This document shows, one piece after another, positions 36,501 to 48,300 of a stretch of DNA of 62,000 nt; within the stretch, counting starts at the first letter, position 1, and every line of letters begins with the position of its first letter. This DNA is from Cryptomeria japonica. Lineage: Eukaryota; Streptophyta; Pinopsida; Cupressales; Cupressaceae. The notes below the pieces were generated by a model. That model saw only the letters and a list, made by a program, of their open reading frames with translations. It was not told the origin of the DNA and searched no databases. The DNA lies in the NCBI RefSeq assembly GCF_030272615.1, contig NC_081415.1, positions 422,745,757 through 422,807,756 of the forward strand, written 5' to 3'. Both the position numbers and the translations under genes were made by a program.

Positions 36501-39318
36501 CTCTATAGCCTAAAGAGCAACAAGCTCTTCATCACTTTTAACTGCTTTTGTTGTGATTCTAAAGATGTCTTGCATGTAAGGGGCAAGTTTCTCATAGTAC
36601 GTTGAAGAGATCGAAACAAGATAATCAAATGCAGCTTGTCGTGTGCGGACACCTACTGACAATGTTGATTCACAAATAACACGCATAATGTAATTGCATG
36701 AATTAATAACTACATATGAAATTCATGACCATTAATCAAACATGGATTACTTATCTCTTTGTTTATTAGTCTTCCTCGCAATCCAACAATTGTTCATTCC
36801 TGATTCTTTTCACTTGAAGATTTAGATCTCATTTGATGGTTGCTCTTTGATACACATACTTTTAGTTGTTGTGTTCATTTGACATAACCAGGATCTGTGA
36901 GATGTTGAGCCCATATGCCATGCACAAGACACTCAACAGTATCAATGTGGCATCGATCTTCCTCAATAATCTTACCAGCCATGCATTCAAATGAAGACCC
37001 TTCTCTGCAAATCTGTACATGCTATGGAAAGAGAGCATTGAATTGGTTTTGTCTACAGTAAGACCGTCGCTTCTCATGTCGCTCTTTGACTGGCAAATAT
37101 ATGAGTATTGTTTCCAATGTTGTGGCACTAGTGCCAAACAACATTAAAGATAAACCTTAATGCCCACTTGAATAGATGGAACTACCAATCACAACACTTG
37201 CTAAGTGATTTGATACACAGACGATCTATCGCCGCCTCCCTTGAACTTTCGTTGTTGATCAATTTTATTTTATTTTTTTTATTACTTCGGCAATTTGCTT
37301 TAGTTTCATAAAGACATTTGTGACTGCATCTTGTTTAGATGTAATTGCATCGTCCAGAGGTGTCTGTTTCCGGTCATCTTGAACATCTACTTCAGCTCCC
37401 TTCTCAAAAACAAATGAAACGTATTTGCGTGACCCTGTCGAGAAAACAAGATGAAGAGAAGTCTCTCCATCTTCATATTTGTTTGGAGTATTTATCAACT
37501 GTTTTCCTCCATTGCATTCCTCTAGCAAAAATCCTACAACTTTTTATAATAGCATCATCTTCAATACACCTTACAACATCTAGGGTTGTCAATGCATTAT
37601 CTATTAAATAGACTGATCCAACCCGAGCTTTGCAATCTAATAAACTCATTACTGCCAATATAACATGTCCTGCCTTCTTTTCCAACCGACTAGGAGCATG
37701 GCCATCGGCTACAACGATTAGAAGCTTGTTTAGAAGATCATAATTTCCGATCTGGTTGTTGCTCTTCCACATTGCATTGCTTTGCAGTGTCTGCTTGGAA
37801 CATGGAAGATCATCTCTCCTGCATTTTGATGCTACATACTCTATCATCTTTGCAGTGCAATTGTATCCGTAACTGTGTTCACCGGGTGTGTGTACTATGT
37901 CATCGCCTTTGCAAAAATTTGAGACAAAAAATTCCAGATCGCATCACAAGGGTTTCAACTCCATTCACAACTAGAAGGAGATGAAACTCACAGAGCCTGC
38001 GATAATATCCATCAACTTATGCTTCAACACTCTATGAATGTGATAGACCTCTTCATGCGGCATGTTCGAACCCATCCTCGTACAGAAAGGCACTTGACAA
38101 GATAATCTTGTCTCATGGTAGGAATGCCCGACAATTGATCATACAGTCGTTGTCGTCTGATGATAACAAGGCACTGCAAACAGAGTGCACTGGTTACTCC
38201 TGTGATCTTATGGACAGTTAGAGACACATGTCCGCCATCAAACTTTGACTTGCAACCTTCCTTATTGCCTTGTTCGATTCACATAGAATTGCTCCCTGGT
38301 GATTCGACAGAGAACTTGGCTCTTAATGTGCAAACTGCAGTTGATTCCCTGAGAGTAGAGTCGATCTCCCTTAATATCCAGATTGCATTTAAAATAGGCA
38401 ATCGAGATATCTAAATCACCACACTCAGAGAAGTTCCGACCTAGATGAGGAGTTGTCTGATTGCTTCAACAAATCTGATGGCGCTAGCCATTAGAAGAGT
38501 TTTGATGTTGAATATATGCTTGCTTGAATTTTCCACAAAATTGAACAGCCTTAGGTTCGATTTAACCTGGCTCTGATACCATGTTGAGACATGGACCAGC
38601 TAGGACTCGAACCTAGGACCTTCCATACGCTGCTGGAGTGCTCTACCACTGAGCTACTGGCCCCTCTTGGACCAGTCCATCGTCGGTCCAGGTGTGGCTT
38701 ATTTCCAACACCAACAAATTATGGGTTAGAATCCATATGTCAAACTATTTAAATTATGAGTCACAAGTTTGGGTATGGGTATGCAATTATGGTGAGTTTT
38801 TATTTTTAATTTATTTTAATTTGGGGCGGGTGAGAGGGGGGGGGGGAGAGGGGGGGGGGGGGTGTGTGTTGGGTTCATTTTGGGTATGTTTGTTCAAGAA
38901 AACATGTAAATATATACATATTTTCAGCCTAAAAGTAGGAATTAAGTTTAGAATACCATGTACCATGCAAACAATGTACAAAACCAGCATGGAAATTTAA
39001 AAAACTATTTCAATGTCAATTTGTCGAGCTCGAATGTCATGATAAGATATTCATTATTTAATTGTAAAACAATAAAATTAGCAATTAGCATAATATCTAC
39101 TCAATAATCACTTAAATAAACATGGAAATTAGTGAATAACATGAAGATCTAATTTAGGAATCAAACATTTGAGTAAATTTTTACTTTTTCGAGACAAAAA
39201 ATGATTTTACAACTCTTTCTATTAGTACACGTTCATTTCAAAATTTAATAATGACTATAAAGGTCCAATTATTATCATTATGATTACAAAATCACACATC
39301 ATGGGATCATGTTTAGAA

Positions 39319-39390
<72 letters not shown>

Positions 39391-42300
39391 ACCCTGCTAC
39401 AAAGCATAAAGCTTCCTCCTGCTACTGTATTGGAGAAGCCCGACCCATCACAAAGGTTCCAGCAGTATGTGGCAGACATGCAAGATGGATTTTATTTCAC
39501 TATGCAAGTCATTGACAAGCTAGTATACCTATATGCTCATGCATCATATATCTGATATGCTTGTCCATTGCTAAACACATTGTAGGAGAGGATGAAAAAT
39601 CAACTGAAGTAATGAATTGATGCATGGAATTCAATAACATTCAATGTTTACTACATAGAATAATCAATCTTACTGGGTCATTTGTTAATTATTAGGTATA
39701 CAATCATTGAATAATAGTGTAAATTATACATTTAGAATCTTCGGTATTGTCTTTGACATGAAGAAAAACCTACTATCTATGAGTCAGATCACTAAGAATC
39801 CTAATCTTTGCGTAACGTTTCAAGGAAACAAATGTATGGTTAGCTGGTAACTACTTTTCTAGATAACAAAGTTATTGTCGTTGGCATTGGTGAGAGGGGA
39901 CTATATAATTTGGCTGATCTTGAAACAACAAAGGCACATGCACTAGCAGTAGTTGAGAGTACCGATAAACTTTGGCATGAAAGATATGCTCTTCTTTGTT
40001 TATGCTTAGTAAGATTGATATGGTGAATTTGAATCATCTATTCAAGAAAGTTAGAATGTGTGCATAGGGTGTTAGGTTGGCAAACAAGGTCAACATCTGT
40101 TTGATGCTGATAAGGCATAGTGAGTTAAAGGGGTTTTAGATTTGGTATATGTTGATTTGCATGGTCCTATGATGACTTCTATGGTGGCTAGCATTGGGTT
40201 TTTACTGAAGAAGAAGTTAGAGTGTATATCCAACTTTGTGGCATAGAAAGCTTTTGTTGAAGAAAAAAGAATTAAACACTTAAGATCAGATAATGGAGGT
40301 GAGTTGACTCTTACCATTTAAAAAAAAATTGCAAGAAGGAAGGTATACATTAATAGTATACTATTCCGTACACTCCAAAACAAAATAGAGTTATGGATAG
40401 GAGGAAGGGGGCAGTTATTGAGATGGCAAGTTGTGTAAGCGATTTTTTAGTTTTCCATTGTATTGCATTTGCCAATATTCCTAAGGAAAAGAGAAGTAAT
40501 TTAGAAGCAAAAGGCAAATCATATATGTTTATTGGCTATAGTGAACAATCCAAAGCATACAAACTACTGGATGTCGACAAGCATAATTGTAGTTGATAGC
40601 GATGTTATTGTAGATGAGAAGTTACCATTCTTTTTAGTTAATGATAATTCTATAAATATTAGTAATCGGGCAACTAAACTTGACTTTGGAACAGGTTTTG
40701 ATGTTGAAATCAAACAATAAACATTACAAACACCATATTCTAGGGGGTCAATTGGAGAAGAGAGTGATGCTCTGTCTTCACAATGCAATTAGGAGGGCCA
40801 ACAAAAGAGACCAAGTGGTATCATACCACAACGAAGGATGTTCGAGAGGATGAGCTACCAAAGTCAATGGAAGGACAATCAACACATTTAGTAAAACAAC
40901 TTGTGCAAGGTGGTGAGATGAACATCTAAGTTTTGCTCTAACTTTTGTTCTTTAATAGATCTTGGAGCCTAGGACATTTGTAGAGGCCAAAGGGAAGTGT
41001 GAATGAGAAGCTTCCTTGATGAAAAATTAGACTTGGGTTTTGTCAATGTTGCCCTAAGGTAAGAAATCCATTGGCTGCAAATGGATTTTAAAATAAAGTG
41101 TAAATCAGATGGTTTTTGAACAAGTACAAAGCTTGTCTTGTAGCTAAAGCATATGCACAAGAGGAAGTGGTAGACTATGAAGAGAGCTTTGCCTCTACTA
41201 TAAAAATGGTAAACTTTCAATTGATTATCTCCATTGTTGCTGAATTTGGATGAAAGATATATTAGATGGATGTCAAAAATGCCTTATTAAATGGAGACTT
41301 GGAGGAAGAGGGTTACATGAATCAACTGTAGGGGTTCTAGGTTCTAAGCAAAGAACATGTGGTTTGTAGGCTGGGAAAGTCCTTCTATGGACTTCAGCAA
41401 GATCCTCGAGCATGGTATTTAAAAATTGATCAATATTTTAGAGATTTTAGTTAAAGAAAAGCTATTCAGAACCTACTCTTTATGACAAAATTGGTGATGG
41501 TGACAAAGTGATCCCATTTGTCTATGTTGATGACCTTGCCATCACCAGAAGCATTGCTATTTTAATTGAACAAGTGAAACATGATATATGTTTTGTTTTT
41601 GCAATGATTTATATATGTTTAGATGTGGAATTTCGCAAATTGGTCACACTTTTTTTTAATTATAAACTATGCCAAACCTTTTTAACAAAAAAATCAAATG
41701 ATTAAATGTAATCCTACATCTACACCTATATAAGTTGGGATCAAACTTTTAATTAACATTGTTTCATTATTGGTCAATGAAACTGTGTATCAACAATTGG
41801 TAGGTGATTTGATATATCTTACTACTACTAGACTAGATCTTTGTTTGGTAGTTAATTGTCTTTCTGGATTCATGTCTGAGCCTTAAGAGGAACATTGCCA
41901 AGCTATGTTAATAGGTCCCTTGAATTTGGCATTCTATAGGAGCAATTTGTTGACTGTTTGCTAACTAGATATATTGATTTGTTTGAGCTAGATTAGTCAA
42001 TACAAGAAAATCTATGATAGCATATGTTTTTATTCTTGGTTTAGAAGTAATCTCTTGGCAAAGCAAGTTCCAAAACATGGTAGTAGTCAGTATAGGTAAA
42101 CCATTAAGGCAATGTGGTTAAGAAGGCTATTGATTGAGATTTAATTGGATCAAACTACCACCCCACTTTTTTTATGACAACCAAAGTGTTCACAAGATGG
42201 TGAAGAATCAATTCTATCACGCCAAAACTAAACATATGAAGTTCATCATTAGTACATTGCCGGTTGGTTGATAATGAAGAAATTTTGTCTTTATTATTTT

Positions 42301-45300
42301 CCTACAGAGGAGCAGATTGTGTGCATAATGACGATAATAAGGTATACCACACAAATGGGTTTCTTCAAAATATTCAAGCTTGTATATTTCACATTACATC
42401 CTTTACAATTACAAACATATCCCCCACCTCTTGGAATTTGTCATTTTATGTCAACAAATGCTTCCACAATGGTGAATTTAGAGTAGTGGGTTTGGCACAT
42501 GGAGCTAGATTTACCTGCCATAGTAATCTCTATAGCAATAAGTTTGGATAACAACACGTATAAGAATGAAAACAAAACAAGAGAATTTGTTCGCCAAAGA
42601 AAAATGAAGAAAAAACCAAATAAACTGTACCTCAAATCCAAAAACCTTCCTTTTCAGTCTCTTTGGTAGTGAATGGGTTCTTACACACATGTAAGAATAA
42701 CAATCTAAATCTTAGGAACCTTCAATAATAAAAGTGTCAACTCTATTTGTGTAATGAAAAGCAAGAATGAAAGTTCAACATATGTGTTTGGTTTGTGTTG
42801 TTTGCTTTCAAATGAGGTAAAATGAACTATTTTAGTGTTTCAAAGTCTTCAGATGTCACTGTTGGGGTTAGGGCTCATATTTTTAGGTTGAACTGCAAAT
42901 CTTTTGGTAAAAGAGAAAAAAATTGTCAAATTGATTGCCACTATTATAATATAGCTGTGGAGATCTGTTTTAGCTATTCTCCTTGTGTCACTAATATTGT
43001 TGATGACATAAAATTTCCACAGTTCATGATATTAGCTTGAGAAATGTTCTTTTGCTATCTACATCTTGATGATGGATCATGCAGTGCAATCCACAACATT
43101 GATGAAAAAGTGCTTATACACAGTCAAATCCAGAAACATTTCTCAAATTATATTGTTGTCTAGAGAATCTCTATATCACACTTTTCTATTTGAGAAAGGT
43201 GAAATGTCATGTCTTTTTCTACAAGTGCTTTATGCGGTTGTTCGCATGTGCACACACACATTTGCATTATAACATGTACTATTGTGTATATCAGAGGAGA
43301 AATGAACAATTTCTCATGGATATTCCTTCCCATTTCAAAAGACAGGGAACCGATGAATACTTACCATTGTAGCAATCTAAAGGATCAAAATTCATTAATG
43401 GTTATTTCTTTCATATCATAGTAATATACATTATTTTCAAATGTTTTTGAATTTCAACTCAACTTCCTTGCACAAAAAATGTCCGAAATTTTTTCAAGGG
43501 GGCCTTAGGATAAACATAATTTATTGGACATAATTTTTTTTTTTTTTTAAAAAACTATGCCTGGTAAACTTTTTAACGTGACTGGTGACGCTGGCATGAC
43601 ACGTCCTCCGGCTCCACGTGAACTCTTTTGACCCGGAGCTATGAACCAGTGAGGCCCCAAACGGGGGACCTCATCCCCACACTTTACTTGTTCAAATCTG
43701 TGAGCACAATGGCCCAGCAAAGGCACAAGGCCTTGCGAGCACAATGGCCCAGCAGAGATTTGAACCTTGGTGGCCGCTTCACCAACGAAGTGTTTAAACT
43801 GCGACACTATATGTCCGATTTTTTTTTTTATTGGACATAATTTGAGCTAGAACTCGATTCTGTTATTACAGTCTTGTTCCTAGAATTAGTTTACACTATT
43901 ATAATATAATTTGCCTCAATCAAGGTTTTCATGTGTCTATCTCAGATACGTTGTTTTCTTTCATTTGGAAAATAAATCAAATGAAAATAGCAGTTCTTAA
44001 AATGGATGGCAGGGTGGTTATTGACTATGTAATACAGCTGGATGGGTTTTTTCCTCTAAAGTTTCAATCCTTTCATCTTGTAATTCTAGTTCAACATGGT
44101 TTTGTTAAAGTCAAGGATTGTATAATTAACCTATTGTACTATTTTTTCAATTTATTTTTGACACACTGTACCTTTGATTTGATGTGCCAGTGATCGCAGC
44201 ATTACTTTGTATGACCTTCGCATGGCATCACCTTTACACAAGCTAATCATGCAGGTATGATATTTCTTTTTTTCTTTGTGGAGGCACACTGATAAGATTA
44301 TCATAAAAAGTGGTAAAATCAGAGTTTCTTGCCTTTTCCAAATGGTATGATTGAATAATATTGAAATTTGGTCAAGATACTCGCATAAAATGTTCTATAT
44401 ACAGAGCTTTTTGTCTTTACTAAATGGTATTATTGAATAGTGTTGAAATTTGGTCAAGATACTCACTCTAAACATGTAGGCAAAATCTAAATTTATTAGA
44501 ACCCATTTTCCTGTAGTATTCAGATTTTAGAAATCTAGGTTTTAGCAAGATCGATATTGTTGCAAGAATCAAAGAAATCATTTGAAACCATGAGGAAGTC
44601 ATCTGGAGTATTAGCCATTCGACACATATCAAAACTATCCTCATGAAATCAGGGTTCCATGGGAATTCGAGGGGATGTTCCTGTTTTCCAGAACTGGACA
44701 GCCTTCTGCATTTGATGCTTAAAAATTAAAGAAATCAACTTATTAAGGAAAAAATGCTAAAAGCCTCTAAAAAAATGAAGAAGGATTGCCATTGCAAATT
44801 CAGTACACTGCATTTACTTTTTAAATTTTCAGTTGCGTTTAGTTTGTTTAAGTTATCTAAATACCTGTTCCTTGCCATCCCCAAAATTCAGCATTTTTTT
44901 TGCTATCCCTGAAACCACATCCCTATGTCCCTGCATTGCTCCATCTTGGAAACTCAGAGAAATACCACAAGCAATCAACTCAACAGGATCAAAAGAGAGT
45001 GAGGGATATGTCTTTTTCTTTGGTGGTTCCATTCTGGAATGTTTTGGAGACTGATTTGATTGAAATCTCCAACAACCCACATGAATTCAAAAGCTCATAT
45101 ATAAACTCATAAACATGTACAAAGAAACATTCAATAAGCATGCACAATGATGTACATTGTACCCTAAATTTGGCTCAGCCTTGGTGTTTAGAAACGCTCC
45201 TGTATAAGCTTGGTGTTAAACCTCTTGGATGATTGCATGAATATATGATATATGAAAATGAAAGTACTTTACCATGGAAGCAGCACTAAACTTGAGTGCA

Positions 45301-48300
45301 AGAAAGAGAGGTATTTGACATAGAACTTCAATACCAACAAAGGAAAGTCAGGGTTTCCCGTTTCGGGGAAACCCTTACTGGCATGCCGGCTGAGCAAACC
45401 CCAACACTCTTACAGAAAAACAAAAAACTAAAACAAAATTCAAAATCAATGACTCAATAACCCAAAACCAAAACATAAAATGCAATGAAGGCAGAAAAGC
45501 ACAAGCAAAGAAGAAAAAGGGGGTCCCTATTTTGCGAGGGCAAAATGTTGTGTGTGTGCAAGGTACATTAATATGTAAATCCTTTCATATGTGGACTGTT
45601 CTTCTAAGGAATTGGGCATGTGACAAAACTATTTTTATCCTTTCAATTTTATTGTAGTCCTTTTTGTCTTGATGTTAAAAATAACGATTTCTGTCAAAAC
45701 CTTTATATTTGTATGCTTTATTTTGATGGCATGTAAAATATTTTTGTGATTGAAGAGGTCTGTTTCCATTTGTGGATTTATGTGGCATATATTCTTGTTT
45801 TAAAATATAATTAATCTTTCTTTTGTTACAGACAAGGAATAATGCTATTGCATGGAATCCAAGAGAACCTATGAACTTCACAGCAGTATGTGATTCTGAT
45901 AATTCAAACCAAAGAATTTCCTTTGATAGTGTGGTTCATTTTATTTCGTTATAAATATGTCTTCCTGACATATTTCTCTTGAGATTTGTGTTATTGTGCC
46001 TATTCTTTTTCACATCTTCGGAGTTTTAAATTCTTTGTGCATTTGGGTCATCATCCATGGCTTGGATGTATAAAACAACTGCTCTGTAAAATATTTATTT
46101 TCTCGTCCAAAGCAGCAGTTCAAAATCACAAATTCAACTTCTTGCTGCTAAATTATAATAGTTTATGGTCCTTGTCCTTTATTCTAGCTGCTAGGAAAAT
46201 TACGAGAAACTCCCATTGCAGGCAAATGAAGATTGCAATTGCTATAGTTACGATATGAGGAGAATGAATATTTCAACTTGTGTTCACCAAGATCATGTTT
46301 CCTCTGTGTGAGTGCTAAGAAAGAATATCTTATTACTACAGATAAATGACATTTTGGGTTGGATTGACAATTCCTTAATTAATGTCTCCAATGTGTGATC
46401 TTAAATTGTAGGATGGATATTGATTACTCTCCAAGTGGCCGAGAGTTTGTTACTGGATCTTATGATAGAACAGTGAGTCCTTTGCATGTTGCCAAAAATG
46501 TCTTTCCTTTTCATTGGGTCTATCCTTTACATTGTTCTATAACAAAATAAGTTTAAGCCATTTCATTATCGCTTTGAATTTGCAATGCAAGTATAAATGC
46601 CATATCATTCTGAAGTGATTCCTTTTACAGGTGAGAATATTTCCCTACAATGGAGGTCATAGCAGAGAAATCTACCATACAAAACGAATGCAAAGGTAGT
46701 TTCCCTCTTTTCCTGTAGAAATTCTTCCCTTTTCCCTTAGGCTACAATCCTTAAGCCAATTTGAAGGTACAAAATTCAATATTATTTTCATTAAATGAAT
46801 GCCACAAGTATGTTTTTCAGATTACTTTATGAATGCATTGTCTTTCCTTTCAACTGAACAATACAATTAAGTGAGATTAGATGGTGATTTTTCATTTTGG
46901 TGAATAATTTAGAACAAATGATGCTGGACAATCAATAGCTTAATAGGATGTAAAAGTTAGGAAATTTTAGGTGCTTTCAATGCTGGGTTTTTATCATTCT
47001 GTTCAATTGGTTGTGCAAGTTCTGAATGTTTAAGACCATGTATTTGTCTTTGATTTAATTATCATTTTATCAGTACTAATGTTCAAGGATCGTAACACTT
47101 CAGTTTTATATTGAGCTTCATTCATAAACATAGTGGCTTTTTTGTAACTTTGCGTCTGTTTCTTTTGATTTATCAGTGATGTGAGTTTGTGATAGTTCCG
47201 GTTGTTTTTGTTTCTACAGTTAGGGAAAACAATTTTCTGTTATGCATTTAAAGACTAGGGACCTTTTCTGTCTTGCAGGGTGTTTTGTGTGAAGTTTAGC
47301 TGTGATGCAACTTATGTTCTTTCAGGCAGTGATGACACTAATCTTCGGCTGTGGAAGGCAAAAGCATCAGAGCAGTTAGGAGTGGTAGGCATCTGGCCAT
47401 TATCTTTACTTTTCTCATCGTATTGTCCATTTTTGTTGTGATTTTCTTGCATCGTTGTTGTTTCTAACCATTATCAATACTGTGCTCGTCCTTTTCCCCG
47501 TCTTTAATATGGTGCTTTAGCATCTTTGTAAATCTCACAATTTTATCGCCTAAATATTTCTCATGCATTTCTTGAGCTGGACTTGAGCAATTTGGAAAAC
47601 AGTGAATTTGGTTAGAGTAAATACTCAAAACTGCTATACAGAAATCTGCAAGTTAATTGGCAATGATTTACTCTAAATTTACATATAAATAGCCATGGGC
47701 ACATTAAGTTATTAATCATGTTCAGGAGCTACACTGATAAACTAAGCTTTTATGGAAGTTTTTATTCAGACCACAGAGAATTTCTTGTCTAAAACTTTGA
47801 GCATAATCAAACGGCTATAGATATTCAAGAAAAGGTTTGTGAGTGGGAAATGGTTGACCGTAGATAAAAAACTTGGGTGACTACTTGCTGACACATGAGC
47901 AGAGCAGGCCGGTGAGTAACTCGCCAAACAATTGCCTAAAAACTCAGCAATAACATAAGGAGTGATAAAATATCGACCAACATAAAAAATCAGGCTGTGA
48001 TGATTTGCAGGTGCATTTGAGTGATTTGGAGCAAGGATTGATTGATTTGAGAGAGTTTTTCAGCTGCATTTGAGAAATGACATGCACCATGAACGTTCAT
48101 GTGGTTTTGATCCTGGATGAGGGTTCTTTCTCCAGTCCTCCTATAAAAATTGTTTTGGTCACATGTTTTCCATGGATGAAATTTGTAAAATATTGATATG
48201 GATATGTGATTTATAATCATATGATACCTATGTCACAGGGTTCACAAATTTCAAACAAAGTTCAAAATCCAGCTAATTTAAAGGAAAATAAGAAATCGTT

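Larger units (their letters stand above)
33541..38716 (-). mobile_element. Composite LTR element: TRIM-like shell around a gene-capturing Copia relative
   Basis: A 5176-bp minus-strand element. The outer LTRs (137 and 135 bp) are almost identical and end TG..CA; flanking bases are GATTA on the left and AATTA on the right, a likely 5-bp duplication with one change. Element order: LTR-A (38716-38582), primer-binding site (38581-38569), a leader and gag start homologous to Copia-1, host-gene fragments (about 38460-36297), LTR-C piece (35660-35343), RNase H end (35342-35243), hairpin region, LTR-B (34499-33742), a second primer-binding site (33741-33729), a 64-nt internal stretch with polypurine tract, LTR-A (33677-33541). 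Removing everything between the two primer-binding sites would leave a TRIM of about 335 bp. No complete protein is encoded, so mobility would have required enzymes from other elements. Confidence 0.82.

Noticed and set aside
39280-39555. Open frame with Arg-Glu repeats on + and Ser-Leu repeats on -
   Set aside because: Produced by the TG/AG microsatellite; the remaining codons match no family I know.
43547-43807. 86-codon minus frame with Gly/Pro-rich sequence
   Set aside because: Lies fully inside the SINE-like retroposon; incidental.
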